Below, piece after piece: positions 43,576 to 53,062 of a stretch of 64,000 nucleotides of DNA. Every line of letters begins with the position of its first letter. The stretch's first letter is position 1. The notes below the pieces were generated by a model. That model was not told where the DNA came from and made no database searches. It saw only the letters and a program-made list of their open reading frames with translations. Position numbers and translations under genes: made by a program. This stretch comes from Nocardioides baekrokdamisoli (lineage in GTDB: Bacteria; Actinomycetota; Actinomycetes; Propionibacteriales; Nocardioidaceae), in contig NZ_AP019307.1 of the NCBI RefSeq assembly GCF_003945325.1, forward strand, positions 1,364,001-1,428,000, read 5' to 3'.

Positions 43576-44661
43576 TCAGGCTGCGCTGAGGGCGTGCAAC
43601 CGCTCACGGCGCTGCGCAATCACTGCGCCGGCCCGAACCCTGATCGGCTGCTCGACGAGGTAGTAGCTGACCGCCGCCAGCGCCACCGCGGCCAGCGTCC
43701 TGATGAGGGCAATCGCAGGGGTCGACCAGTCCGCCATCCAGCGATCGGTGGCAGCGTTGAACAGCCCTGAGTACAGATACGCGCCATAGCTGATCTGGCC
43801 GACCCAGCGCAGCGGCGCGACGCTGAACAGCCGCGCCGGAACGCTCGTCTCGCGTTGAGAGAGATGACCGATCAGGAGCATCGAGGCCAGGGCCGCCAAT
43901 GGCACGCACTCATTGAGGAAGTCGAGACGGGTACGACCGGCAGCGATGATGACGCCGACCAGCGCAACCAGACTCAGGACCCCGGTCAGATGCGCGGCGA
44001 GGACGCGCCGCACCCGCAGGTCGCGCACGACCAGCGCCAGCAAGCCGCCGAGCAGCAGGGAGCCGGCGCGCGAGTCCGGCCGGAAGTACGCCTGCGGGAT
44101 CCCGTCGATCGACGGACCGTGATGGAGGACCAGGGACGCCCAGGACGCCGCGACCCCGAGGACGACGAGCGCGATCGCCCACCGCTGACGACGAAGCCGC
44201 AGCAAGAACATCAGGATCACGGGCCAGAGCAGGTAGAACTGCTCCTCCTCAGCCAACGACCAGGTGTGGCCCAGACCGTCGAGGTTCGACCATCGCAGCG
44301 ACACCGCGATGTTGGCGGTGTAGGTGACCACGGCGGCGACGGCGCCGGCGTACGCGGCGAAGGTGCCGTCCGGCAGGAGTCGGTACGCCATGCCGGCAGC
44401 GACCAGGGTCAGCACCAGAGCCGGAGCCAGTCGAGCGATCCGGCGCAGATAGAACGACGAGAGCGACACCGAACCCCACCGCTCGCGCTCCTGGATGAGC
44501 AGTGTCGAGATGAGGTAGCCGCTGAGGACGAAGAAGATCTCGATGCCCAAGCCACCGCCGAGGAAGTGCGGTCCGTACCCGGAATGGAGCGCCAGGATCA
44601 GGAGAACCGCGGTGCCTCGCACGCCGTCAAAGGCAGCGATCCGGGCAGGCATGGGCGACAT
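43576..44661 (-). CDS. Acyltransferase-3 family membrane protein
   Basis: 361 aa, about 10 TM helices. AFDGVRGTAVLLILALHSGYG with the family Arg/His, FFVLSGYLISTLL, FYLRRIARLAPAL and HTWSLAEEEQFYLLWPV are diagnostic. Predicted O-acetyl or succinyl transfer to sugars. Follows the glycosyltransferase at 44680 by 18 bp on the same strand. Confidence 0.94.
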   Translation of the reverse strand: MSPMPARIAAFDGVRGTAVLLILALHSGYGPHFLGGGLGIEIFFVLSGYLISTLLIQERERWGSVSLSSFYLRRIARLAPALVLTLVAAGMAYRLLPDGTFAAYAGAVAAVVTYTANIAVSLRWSNLDGLGHTWSLAEEEQFYLLWPVILMFLLRLRRQRWAIALVVLGVAASWASLVLHHGPSIDGIPQAYFRPDSRAGSLLLGGLLALVVRDLRVRRVLAAHLTGVLSLVALVGVIIAAGRTRLDFLNECVPLAALASMLLIGHLSQRETSVPARLFSVAPLRWVGQISYGAYLYSGLFNAATDRWMADWSTPAIALIRTLAAVALAAVSYYLVEQPIRVRAGAVIAQRRERLHALSAA

Positions 44662-44679
44662 CGTGCCACGCAGCTGAGG

Positions 44680-45786
44680 TCAGCCGAGCAGACCCGCGGG
44701 CAGCGCCGCGACGTACGCCGCCTTCACCTCGTCGACCGACATGCGGGCATGCGCGTACGCGGCCGCCCGCTGCCGGAGTTGGTCGCACGCGGCCCGGTCC
44801 GTGACCAGGGTGGTGACGGCGTCGCCGACCGCGTCGGTCTGCATGACGACCCCCTCGGCTGCCAGCTCGCTGGCCCCGGCTCGAGGATCATTCGTGATCA
44901 CAGCTGCGCCGGCACCCAGCGCCCAGCACAGCGGGCTGCTGGTCGCCAGAGGATTGGCGTACGGCCCGGTGACCAGGCGCACCACGACGGCAGAACGTCG
45001 ATAGACAGCCAGCAGGGTGGCCTCGTCGACGAAGCCGAGGAGTTCGATGGTGAGGTCCGTCCCCTCGGCCGCGCGCTGCACCGCGTCACGCACATTCTCA
45101 GAACTGGCACCCACCACGACTCGCCAGCCACCCGACCTCGGCAACGCCTCGACCACTTCGGCGGCGGCGACCTGGTCGGAGAGGTAGCCAGGCAGGAAGA
45201 CGGTCCTGTCGGGCGACGGAGACGAGAACTCGACCGGATGGGCCAGCGCGACTGCGGCGATACCGCGTTCAGCCGAGACGGCCTCCGCGCCCGCACGAGT
45301 GAGAGCGAAGACCCGTATCGCGCCGCCGAGAAGGCCACGCTCCAGACGCGCACCGACCACCCGGGACAGCCACATCCCGATCCGACGCAGTCCCCGGCGG
45401 TCCAGCACCCCGAACAGCATCGAAGCACCCACCACCGACGGCGGATCGTGCAGGGTCAGTGCGTACGGCACGCTCCGGCCGCTCAGGCGCAGCCCGAGAC
45501 CGAACCAGAACTCGAACAGTGCTCGGCCGCTGAGTTCAAGGTGCACCAACGTCGGCTTGCGCCGGCCCGTACGGAAGCCCGAGACGCATCCGGCGATGGC
45601 TGACCGCAGTGTCTGGGACCGGTGCGGGTCCCCCGGCACGGCGACCCACTCAACGTCACCGATCTGGCGGAGGATCTGTGAAAATGGCTCGGCGTAGAGC
45701 GCCACCCCGCTCGGAGACGGCGCGCGCTTCGCGACGTACACGATCCGGGGCCGACCAGAGCGGAGAGGACCGGGATGTTCACTCAC
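44680..45786 (-). CDS. Glycosyltransferase, GT4-like
   Basis: 368 aa GT-B-type protein. IVYVAKRAPSPSGVALYAEP at the start, ALTLHDPPSVVG, TVFLPGYLSD and GAGAAVITNDPRAGASELAAEG at the donor site. It is more divergent than the other GT4 genes. GTG at 45786 is chosen since residues before it do not match the fold. Confidence 0.8.
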   Translation of the reverse strand: MSEHPGPLRSGRPRIVYVAKRAPSPSGVALYAEPFSQILRQIGDVEWVAVPGDPHRSQTLRSAIAGCVSGFRTGRRKPTLVHLELSGRALFEFWFGLGLRLSGRSVPYALTLHDPPSVVGASMLFGVLDRRGLRRIGMWLSRVVGARLERGLLGGAIRVFALTRAGAEAVSAERGIAAVALAHPVEFSSPSPDRTVFLPGYLSDQVAAAEVVEALPRSGGWRVVVGASSENVRDAVQRAAEGTDLTIELLGFVDEATLLAVYRRSAVVVRLVTGPYANPLATSSPLCWALGAGAAVITNDPRAGASELAAEGVVMQTDAVGDAVTTLVTDRAACDQLRQRAAAYAHARMSVDEVKAAYVAALPAGLLG

Positions 45787-45845
45787 CGCGCCACCCCGCC
45801 CGTACGCCGCTGCACCAGACCACCGTATCGACACCGCGCGGACTG

Positions 45846-47339
45846 ATGAGCAACCTTCGGACCCAGACGCTGCGCGGCTCCGTGTGGACCGTGATCGGCA
45901 CCGTCGCGAACGTGCCGCTCGCCATCGGGCTGACCCTGGTGCTCGCGCGAGCGCTGTCGCCCCAGGGGTACGGGCGGTTCGCGCTGCTCACCTTTGTGGT
46001 GCTGCTCGTCAACGCCGTGGCCGGGCTGGGCCTGACGAACGTCGTCCAGAGGCGGGTGTCGCTGGATCACGGACGGGCGGACCCCGCCGCTCAGCGTCGC
46101 TGGCTGCAGATGGCTCAGACCGTGTGCACGGGCCAGATGATCGTCGTGCTGGCGGCCTGCGCATGGCTGTTCCACGGAAGCGCGCCCCTGCTCCTGATCA
46201 CCGGGTACGTCGTCCTCAACTGGCTGTCCACACCCGCGGCCACGTTGCTGACGTCGACCAACCAGAGCGCGATCGTCGCCAGGACGGCCATGGTCTCCGC
46301 CGTGGTCTCCGCCGCCGTCGAGATCTGCCTGGCGGTCTGGAGCCACAACCCCGACCTGGTGCTCGCGAGCGGCATGCTCGCCGGCACGGTGCCCCACCTC
46401 GCCCTGATCTGGCTCGCTGGACCTCGGGCGATGACCCGGCCCGGATGGGGCGTCGTCCCGATCTCCCGCAGCGACTGGCGGTTCGCCCTCACCAGCCTGG
46501 CCAGCGGACAGATCGCAGTGCTGGTGTTCAGCCGGTCCGAGTTGCTGTTCTTCGGTCCGACGATGGCGTACGACCGGGGCCGGTTCGCAGCGGCCGGGTC
46601 CATCGGCGCGCGTACGTCCCTGCTGATCGACTCGCTGTTCGGCAGCATCCCTGCCGCGCTCACCACCTTGCACGGGCGAGATGAGGCCGACTACCACCGC
46701 GGCGTCGCGGCGCTGTTCCGGCTGTCAACGGTCCTCTTCACCGTGCTGTTCCCGAGCGCGTTCGTCTGCGCGGTCATCGCGGCGCCGTACGTCTTCCCGG
46801 CGCAGTACGGCGACCTGCGCTGGTGGGTGCTCCCCCTGATTGCGATCTCACTCCTGCAGACGGCCGCGCAGCCGGCCCTCGCCGCGTGGTCGGCCCGCGG
46901 GTCGGCGGACGTCCCGCTCGCTGCAGGGATCGCCGGTGCCGTGATCGATGTGGTGCTGAGCGCCTCCCTGGTGCCGTCGTACGGCCTGCGGGGCGCGGTG
47001 ATCGCCAACGTCGGCGCTGGTCTGGTCTACCTGATCGTGATCGCGTGGGCGTTCCGTACGAACATCGCCCGATCTCTCTATCGGACCTATCTGGTCACCA
47101 CGGCGGTCGCGACCGCACTCGGCGCCGCGGTGGCGACGGGCGTGGCGCTGATGTTCGCGACCCGCGACCCACTGGTGTTGGCTGCGATTCCTGCGGCACT
47201 GCTGCTCAGCCTGATGGTGCTGGCGATCGTGCGGCCGCTCGGCGCTGCGGACGCCGAGCTCCTCGGCTCTGGGCGGCTGGGAGGGCTCGTACGCCGAACG
47301 CTCCAGTGGTGCGTTCGTACGCGCTCGACGCCGGTGTGA
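45846..47339 (+). CDS. Wzx-type flippase, second copy
   Basis: 497 aa with about 14 hydrophobic segments. MSNLRTQTLRGSVWTVIGTV, LVLARALSPQGYGRFALL and GLTNVVQRRVSLDH are typical of polysaccharide exporters of the MOP family. It is longer than the 15636 copy and of the usual Wzx length. ATG at 45846. Divergent from the GT gene at 45786. Confidence 0.9.
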   Translation: MSNLRTQTLRGSVWTVIGTVANVPLAIGLTLVLARALSPQGYGRFALLTFVVLLVNAVAGLGLTNVVQRRVSLDHGRADPAAQRRWLQMAQTVCTGQMIVVLAACAWLFHGSAPLLLITGYVVLNWLSTPAATLLTSTNQSAIVARTAMVSAVVSAAVEICLAVWSHNPDLVLASGMLAGTVPHLALIWLAGPRAMTRPGWGVVPISRSDWRFALTSLASGQIAVLVFSRSELLFFGPTMAYDRGRFAAAGSIGARTSLLIDSLFGSIPAALTTLHGRDEADYHRGVAALFRLSTVLFTVLFPSAFVCAVIAAPYVFPAQYGDLRWWVLPLIAISLLQTAAQPALAAWSARGSADVPLAAGIAGAVIDVVLSASLVPSYGLRGAVIANVGAGLVYLIVIAWAFRTNIARSLYRTYLVTTAVATALGAAVATGVALMFATRDPLVLAAIPAALLLSLMVLAIVRPLGAADAELLGSGRLGGLVRRTLQWCVRTRSTPV

Positions 47340-47345
47340 GCGTGG

Positions 47346-47351
47346 AATACT
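47346..47351 (+). promoter_or_regulatory. -10 element AATACT upstream of the acyltransferase at 47359
   Basis: AATACT lies seven bases before the ATG at 47359, and no ribosome-binding site is visible. Confidence 0.4.
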
Positions 47352-47358
47352 CCCGGGC

Positions 47359-47922
47359 ATGTCGACCGCTTCGTACGCGACCTTGAGGCGTTGGCTGCAT
47401 CCGCTGCGCGCGATCGCGGAGCTGTTCCACAATCGGGCGCTGACCCACCTGCCGTGGACCTGGTTGCGGGTCGCGTACCTCCGCCGACTGGGCATGGAGG
47501 CCGGGCCGCACACCTACCTGTTCGGCGGCTCGGAGGTGCTCGAACCGCGCAACCTGACGATCGCCGGGAACTGCCACATCGGTCGGTTCTGCCAGATCGA
47601 CGCGCGCGGCGGGATCTCGATCGGCCGTAATGTCGTCATCGCCAGCCACACGCTCCTGATCACCGCCGACCACGACCCGGACGACCCGGAGTTCGGCGGC
47701 CGGCTCGGTCCGATCACGATCAGGGACCGCGTCTGGCTGGGCAGCCGGGTCACGATCCTCAAGGGCGTGACCATCGGCGAAGGTGCCGTGGTCACGGCGG
47801 GATCCGTTGTCCATCGCGACGTTCCGCCGTGGACGATCGTCGGCGGCGTACCGGCGGTCCCGATCCGGGACCGTTCACGGGAGCAGACGTACGAGATCGA
47901 CTCCGGCCCGAGGTTCTACTGA
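47359..47922 (+). CDS. Left-handed beta-helix acyltransferase (WcaF/Maa-like)
   Basis: 187 aa hexapeptide-repeat acyltransferase. Repeats run through LTIAGNCHIGRFCQI, GISIGRNVVIASH and ITIRDRVWLGSRVTI, VTIGEGAVVTAG; the catalytic His is in TADHDPDDPEF. It acetylates a sugar hydroxyl from acetyl-CoA. Ends just before the convergent GT gene. Confidence 0.92.
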   Translation: MSTASYATLRRWLHPLRAIAELFHNRALTHLPWTWLRVAYLRRLGMEAGPHTYLFGGSEVLEPRNLTIAGNCHIGRFCQIDARGGISIGRNVVIASHTLLITADHDPDDPEFGGRLGPITIRDRVWLGSRVTILKGVTIGEGAVVTAGSVVHRDVPPWTIVGGVPAVPIRDRSREQTYEIDSGPRFY

Positions 47923-47926
47923 GCGG

Positions 47927-49039
47927 TCACAGACCGTCGTAGACGGCCAGGGTCTGGCGCGCGCAGCGCTCCCAGGTGAACGTGGCGGCGTGCGATCGGC
48001 CGGCGGCAACCGTGGCTGCGTGCGCTGCTGTATCCATGCCGAGGACGTCCACGATCCCGTCGGCGATCGATGCGACCGACTCGGGGTCGATGTAGCGGGC
48101 GATGCTGCCGCCGACCTCGGGCAGCGAGGTGGCGGACGAGGCGACGACGGGGCAGCCGGCGGCCATCGCCTCCAACACCGGCAACCCGAAACCTTCCGCG
48201 AGCGAGGGGAACACGAACGCCGCGGCGCGCTGATAGAGCGCCACCGCTTCGGCGTCCGACACGTACCCGGTGAAGATCAGCGCGTCGGACGGCAGACCGG
48301 TCGGGGCCGTACGCCGCAGATCGGCTTCGGCGCGGATCGACGGTCCGGCGAGGACCAGCCGAAGGTCGGCGAAGCCGGGAGTCGTACGCACCGCCGCAAA
48401 GGCTTCGATCAGCCGCGGCAGGTTCTTCCGAGGCGTGTGACCACCGATGTGGAGCAGGTAGGGACCGTCCGGGACCGGCGCGTCGGACACCTCGGCAAAC
48501 CGCTCCGCGCGTACGCCGTAGAGGGTCACGTGGACGCGCTCCTCGGGTACGCCGAACGCCTCGCAGATCGCATCTCTGGATGCTGCCGATCCGGTGGTCA
48601 CGGCGGCGGCGCGGCGCAGCAGGCTCCCGGCGCCGACGTACATCGCGCCCTCCTCGGCGGGCCAGCGCCGGGCCACGACGTCGTGGAGGTTGACCACGAG
48701 CTTCCTCGAGGGGACCGCCGGGTCGGCATCGGTGTGGAACTGGTGGAAGACGTCGTACGCGCCACCGAGAACCCGTTCGCTCGGGAAGCCCACGGAGGCC
48801 TGGAGCCCACGCACGGCCCGTTCCGGGATCCGCGTCGTACGTGCGCGCACGCTCGGGTGGACCGCGGCTGCCGAGGCCGGACCGATCTCCGGGTGGCGTG
48901 CCGAGTTGTGGCGCAGCGCCACGGCCAACTCGGGGCGCTCGGCGACCAGCGCACGCAGCAGTTCGGTGAGGTGTACGCCGGGCCCTGATCGTTCGCCCGC
49001 GAGCGGAGGCCCGCTGACCAGAAGTCGTCGTACGGTCAT
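47927..49039 (-). CDS. GT4-family glycosyltransferase (mannosyltransferase-like)
   Basis: 370 aa GT-B protein. LVVNLHDVVARRWPAEEG, LLHIGGHTPRKNLPRLIEAF, and FVFPSLAEGFGLPVLEAMAAG are strong GT4 landmarks. Overlaps the upstream GT gene by four bases (ATGA). Confidence 0.93.
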   Translation of the reverse strand: MTVRRLLVSGPPLAGERSGPGVHLTELLRALVAERPELAVALRHNSARHPEIGPASAAAVHPSVRARTTRIPERAVRGLQASVGFPSERVLGGAYDVFHQFHTDADPAVPSRKLVVNLHDVVARRWPAEEGAMYVGAGSLLRRAAAVTTGSAASRDAICEAFGVPEERVHVTLYGVRAERFAEVSDAPVPDGPYLLHIGGHTPRKNLPRLIEAFAAVRTTPGFADLRLVLAGPSIRAEADLRRTAPTGLPSDALIFTGYVSDAEAVALYQRAAAFVFPSLAEGFGLPVLEAMAAGCPVVASSATSLPEVGGSIARYIDPESVASIADGIVDVLGMDTAAHAATVAAGRSHAATFTWERCARQTLAVYDGL

Positions 49040-50163
49040 CGAAGCACCAACTCGTACGCGGCCAGATAGGACTCGACGGCCGTGTCCCAGCCGTACCCGG
49101 CAGCCACAACGGCCGCGGCGGCAGCGCGTCGAGCTGCGCCGACCTCGTCGTGAAGCAGGTCCCGGACTGCGGCGACCAGCGCATCCGGATCGTCGGCGGC
49201 GGCAAGTGACCCGGTGACGCCGTTGATGATCAGATCCGGGAGGCCGCCGACTGCTGCGGCGACCACCGGCGTTCCCGCAGCCATCGCCTCCAGCGCGACC
49301 AACCCGAAGGCTTCGGCATGGCTCGGCACGACGACCGCCGAGGCGCTGCGCATCAGCCCGGCGATGCGGACCGGCTCTGCGTCGCCGACGAGCGCGATCC
49401 GGTCGGCGGCTCCGGAGGCCAGCCTGAGTGCTTCAAGCCGCGCCCGGTCCGGACCTTCGCCTGCGATCAGGAGCCGGTGCGGGAGGTCCGCGGACAGGCG
49501 GTCCCAGCGCTCGATCACATCCCCGAAGCCCTTGTTCGGGACCAGCCGACCGACCATCAGCACGTACGGCTCAGCGGCGACGATCCGTGGTCCGGAGAAG
49601 AGGTCGAGATCAACCCCGTTGGGGATGACCCGGACGTCCTCGAAGTCGGCGCCCTGGAACGCCCGGGCCCGCCGCAGGGTGTCCCGGGACGGGGCGGTGA
49701 CGAGGTCCGCATCGGCCGCCAGTCGTCGCCACGATCGCCCGGCACGACGGTCTCGCTGATACAGCCCGGTCGCATCGCCGGTGAGCTCGCCGTGGGTCGT
49801 GACGACGAGCGGCACACCCGCGGCGCGGGCTCCGATGCGGGCGTAGTCGGCGTTGGAGGACACGCAGTGCACGTGGATCAGATCGACCTCGCGCGCAAGC
49901 GCGGTGAACTCACGTCGGTGCGCCCGGGAGAGCAACGCCCATGAGGTCATCCCGCGGACGGACCGGTGCGGCGTACGGAATGGAATCCGCACGACCTCGA
50001 TGCCGTCGACGACCTCGGTGGCCGGCAGGTCCCGCGGCGCCCGGTTGGTCACAACGAGCGGCTGGTGCCCTCGCTCAGCCAGGCCCCGGGCAAGGTGGGC
50101 GGCCACGCTCTCCACCCCGCCGACGTGCGGGTGATAGCTGCTGGGGACCACCATCACGCGCAC
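49036..50163 (-). CDS. GT4-family glycosyltransferase
   Basis: 375 aa. SYHPHVGGVESVAAHLARGL, RVIPNGVDLDLFSG, LMVGRLVPNKGFGDVIERW and HAEAFGLVALEAMAAGTPVV. The GTG at 50163 is leaderless. First gene of a two-gene GT operon. Confidence 0.94.
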   Translation of the reverse strand: MRVMVVPSSYHPHVGGVESVAAHLARGLAERGHQPLVVTNRAPRDLPATEVVDGIEVVRIPFRTPHRSVRGMTSWALLSRAHRREFTALAREVDLIHVHCVSSNADYARIGARAAGVPLVVTTHGELTGDATGLYQRDRRAGRSWRRLAADADLVTAPSRDTLRRARAFQGADFEDVRVIPNGVDLDLFSGPRIVAAEPYVLMVGRLVPNKGFGDVIERWDRLSADLPHRLLIAGEGPDRARLEALRLASGAADRIALVGDAEPVRIAGLMRSASAVVVPSHAEAFGLVALEAMAAGTPVVAAAVGGLPDLIINGVTGSLAAADDPDALVAAVRDLLHDEVGAARRAAAAAVVAAGYGWDTAVESYLAAYELVLR

Positions 50164-50169
50164 GACTAG

Positions 50170-50212
50170 AGGCTAACGGCTGAGCCCTTCTCTCGGCCTG
50201 TCCTCCTACGCT
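50170..50212. promoter_or_regulatory. Divergent leaderless promoters at 50163 and 50219
   Basis: Minus-strand -10 TAGCCT (50170-50175) and plus-strand TACGCT (50207-50212), each six bases from its start codon. Confidence 0.6.
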
Positions 50213-50218
50213 CAAGGC

Positions 50219-50785
50219 ATGAGCCGCATCGTGTACGCCACGGCCACCTCCCTGGACGGCTACCTCGCCGACGCGGACAACTCTCTTGACTGGCTCTTCG
50301 CAGTCGACGGCGGTGACGATGCAATCGCCGAGGGCGAGACCTTCATGGCGGGGGTCACCGTCTACGTGGAGGGCTCGACGACCTACCTCTGGGTCCTCGA
50401 ACACGAACGGGTCCTCGATGAACCCAGCAAGTGGCAGACGTTCTATGGCGACCGGAAGACGTTCGTCTTCTCGTCTCGGCCAGACCTCACCCTGGTCCCA
50501 GGAGCCGACATCGAGGTGCTCAACGGGCCGGTCGAGCAGCACATCGACACCATCCTGGCCGCTGCGGGCGACGGTGACGTACTGCTCGCCGGCGGCGGGG
50601 CGTTGGCCGCGGCATTCGCCGAGATCGGGAGGCTGGACGCGATCTACCTGTCGATCGCACCGGTCACTCTGGGGGCCGGCGCACCATTGCTTCCCGCCCG
50701 CTTCGACTCGACTCGGCTTCGTCTGACCGCGGTCCACCAGACCGGTCAATTCATTCAGGCCGAGTACGAGGTCCTCTCCGACTAG
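50219..50785 (+). CDS. RibD C-terminal-domain/DHFR-like reductase
   Basis: 188 aa. IVYATATSLDGYLADADNSLDWL, FMAGVTVYVEGSTTYLWV, then VLLAGGGALAAAFAEIGRLD follow the stand-alone RibD-C group. Role unknown; it has no obvious part in glycan synthesis. Its stop overlaps the convergent GT stop by four bases. Confidence 0.9.
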   Translation: MSRIVYATATSLDGYLADADNSLDWLFAVDGGDDAIAEGETFMAGVTVYVEGSTTYLWVLEHERVLDEPSKWQTFYGDRKTFVFSSRPDLTLVPGADIEVLNGPVEQHIDTILAAAGDGDVLLAGGGALAAAFAEIGRLDAIYLSIAPVTLGAGAPLLPARFDSTRLRLTAVHQTGQFIQAEYEVLSD

Positions 50786-51831
50786 GACGGGGCCTCGGCT
50801 GCTGCCAGCACCTGCCGCATCGAGTCATCCCACGAGAACCGGCGTACGTTGCGCTCCCCCGCCTCGGCGAGCTCCCCAGCCAGCAGCGGATCCGTGAGGA
50901 CCCTGAGGGCGGCGTCCGTGATCGCGCTCGAATCGTACGGATCGAAGAGCAACCCCGACCCGTCCAGGACCTCGGGGAGCGACGCGGCGTCTGCCGCGAT
51001 GACCGGGCAACCGCACGCCTGGCTCTCCAGGATCGGCAGCCCGAAGCCCTCGTACAACGACGGCAGGATGCTGAGTCGCGCTCCGCGGTAGAGCGCGATG
51101 AGTTCGTCATCGGTGACCCGCCCGACCATCACGACGCCGGGCCGGGCCGCCAGGCCGCCTGCACTTCCCGCGACCAGTAGCGGGTCGCCGACGATCCTCA
51201 ACTCGATCCCGGTCTGCTGGTGGACGTGCTCCCAGGCCTCCACGAGCCGGGCGATGTTCTTGCGCTCACTCGGAGAGCCGACGGCGACGGCGTACGCCCC
51301 GCGCTCCTGCAGCCCGGGTGAGAACTCGGGTCCGACGGCGTTCGGCACCACGAGGATCTTCGACCGCTGGATGCCGTACGCCTCGGCCAGCTCGCGTCGG
51401 GAGAACTCGCTCACCGTGACGACCGCCGCGGACACCCGGAGCAGCAGCCACGCCATCACCCGGTACCAGGTCCGGAATCGCCACGAGTAGTTCGACGGGA
51501 GCCGGAGGTAGCCCACATCGTGATGGCTGGCGACCTGGCGTCGGTAGGTGATCGGGCCGGTGTTGCACAGGCCGATCAGGACCGGGCGGCCGAGCCGCCG
51601 CAGGTACGCCGGGAGCTCGATCTGTTCCCAGGCGTGGCCGTGCAGGCGGCCGGTCGTACGCCACGACTCGACCGGCACCCACTGGGGCCGACTCACGCCG
51701 GCGGGAGCCACCACGACCGTGTCGGGGCGAGCGACGAGCAGGCGCCTGGTGATCTCGGTGGCGAACCGTTCCACGCCGGTGATCGGGTGCGTCAGGAAGC
51801 GCCCGTTCACTGCCAGCGGCCGCCTCGTCAC
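50782..51831 (-). CDS. GT4-family glycosyltransferase
   Basis: 349 aa. LAVNGRFLTHPITGVERFATEI, HHDVGYLRLPSNYSWRF, AVGSPSERKNIARLVEAW and SILPSLYEGFGLPILESQACG. GTG at 51831 is chosen over a start 36 bases earlier, since the -10 TAGCGT is seven bases upstream of it. Confidence 0.92.
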   Translation of the reverse strand: MTRRPLAVNGRFLTHPITGVERFATEITRRLLVARPDTVVVAPAGVSRPQWVPVESWRTTGRLHGHAWEQIELPAYLRRLGRPVLIGLCNTGPITYRRQVASHHDVGYLRLPSNYSWRFRTWYRVMAWLLLRVSAAVVTVSEFSRRELAEAYGIQRSKILVVPNAVGPEFSPGLQERGAYAVAVGSPSERKNIARLVEAWEHVHQQTGIELRIVGDPLLVAGSAGGLAARPGVVMVGRVTDDELIALYRGARLSILPSLYEGFGLPILESQACGCPVIAADAASLPEVLDGSGLLFDPYDSSAITDAALRVLTDPLLAGELAEAGERNVRRFSWDDSMRQVLAAAEAPS

Positions 51832-51837
51832 CGCCGG

Positions 51838-51844
51838 TACGCTA
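51838..51844. promoter_or_regulatory. One palindromic -10 shared by two divergent leaderless genes
   Basis: TACGCTA reads TACGCT on the plus strand and TAGCGT on the minus strand. Each is exactly seven bases from its start codon (51851 plus, 51831 minus), so both promoters share six of seven bases. The intergenic space is 19 bp. Confidence 0.6.
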
Positions 51845-51850
51845 CCCGGG

Positions 51851-53062
51851 ATGAAGGTCCTGCGCATGTATCACGCCGGGCGTGACGCAGCCCATCGCGA
51901 ACGCGATCGTGCGCTGGCCGAGGCGGGCGCGGACCTCACTCTCGTGGTGCCGTCGCAGTGGCCCGGACCGGACCATCTCGGCGACGAGGACTTCCGTGTG
52001 ATCGAGCTCCCGGTGCTGCGTCCGGGGGACATCAATCGACACACGTACGCGGACCCGCGGATGGTGGCGGACCTCATCGCCGATCTGACTCCCGATGTCG
52101 TCGACATCCACGAGGAGCCTTACAGCGCGGCCATGCATCAATTGCTCGGACTGCTCGGCCCGCAACAGGCAGTCGTTGCGTACACGGCGCAGAACATCGA
52201 CAAACGCTTCCCCCCGCCCTTCGCCCGCTGGGAGCGCGCGGCGCTGAGGCGGCTCAACGGGCTGTATCCCTGTTCGCGGCAGGCCGCGAGCGTCGCTATC
52301 GGCAAGGGGTACGCGGGACCGGTCGAGGTGCTCCCCCTGGCAGCTCCGGCAGCGATGACCGCCGGCGACCAGCGGCTCGACGGAGACCTGAGGCTGCTTC
52401 TGGTCGGCCGGATGGTGCCGGAGAAGGGCGTGCTGGATGCCGTACGCCTGCTCGCCGACGCGCGGCTGTCGCACGCGCGGCTGCAGCTGGTCGGCGAAGG
52501 ACCCGAAGTCGTCCGCGCCCTCGAGCTGGCCGCAGCCCTGGGCGTACGCGACCGCCTCGACATCTCCGGATGGCTCGATGCGGGGGCCTTGGCAACCCAC
52601 TACCGACGAGCCCACATCGTCCTCGCGCCGAGCAGATCCACCCGATCCTGGACGGAGCAGTTCGGCCGGATGGTGGTCGAGGCTCAGGCCTGCGGCGCCG
52701 TGGTCGTCGGCTACGCCAGCGGGGCTCTCGACGAGGTGATCGGCAATGCCGGGCTCACCGTGCCGGAGGGGGACGAGCAGGCGCTCGCGGCTGCCGTGGC
52801 CGGGTTGGCGACCGACCCGTCGCGCTGGAACGACCTCCGCACGCGCGGCTTCGAACTCGCCGCAACCCGGACCTGGGATGCAGTCGCTCGGCACCAGATG
52901 GCGTTGTACGAACGAGCCCTTGCCGGCCCTGCGCCGACAGCGTCAGGTCGCGCCGCGGCCCGTGAGACCTGGGGCGCGCCCGCGCTGGACGGCGTACGCC
53001 CCTGGGCTCTGCCCCACCTCGCTGACCGAGTCCGCACTCGGATCCTCGGAGCGGATCGATGA
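51851..53062 (+). CDS. GT4-family glycosyltransferase
   Basis: 403 aa. MKVLRMYHAGRDAAHRERDR, VVDIHEEPYSAAMHQLLGLL, LLLVGRMVPEKGVLDAVRLL, and RSWTEQFGRMVVEAQACGAVV. ATG at 51851 is leaderless. Its end overlaps the acyltransferase start by four bases. Confidence 0.92.
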   Translation: MKVLRMYHAGRDAAHRERDRALAEAGADLTLVVPSQWPGPDHLGDEDFRVIELPVLRPGDINRHTYADPRMVADLIADLTPDVVDIHEEPYSAAMHQLLGLLGPQQAVVAYTAQNIDKRFPPPFARWERAALRRLNGLYPCSRQAASVAIGKGYAGPVEVLPLAAPAAMTAGDQRLDGDLRLLLVGRMVPEKGVLDAVRLLADARLSHARLQLVGEGPEVVRALELAAALGVRDRLDISGWLDAGALATHYRRAHIVLAPSRSTRSWTEQFGRMVVEAQACGAVVVGYASGALDEVIGNAGLTVPEGDEQALAAAVAGLATDPSRWNDLRTRGFELAATRTWDAVARHQMALYERALAGPAPTASGRAAARETWGAPALDGVRPWALPHLADRVRTRILGADR

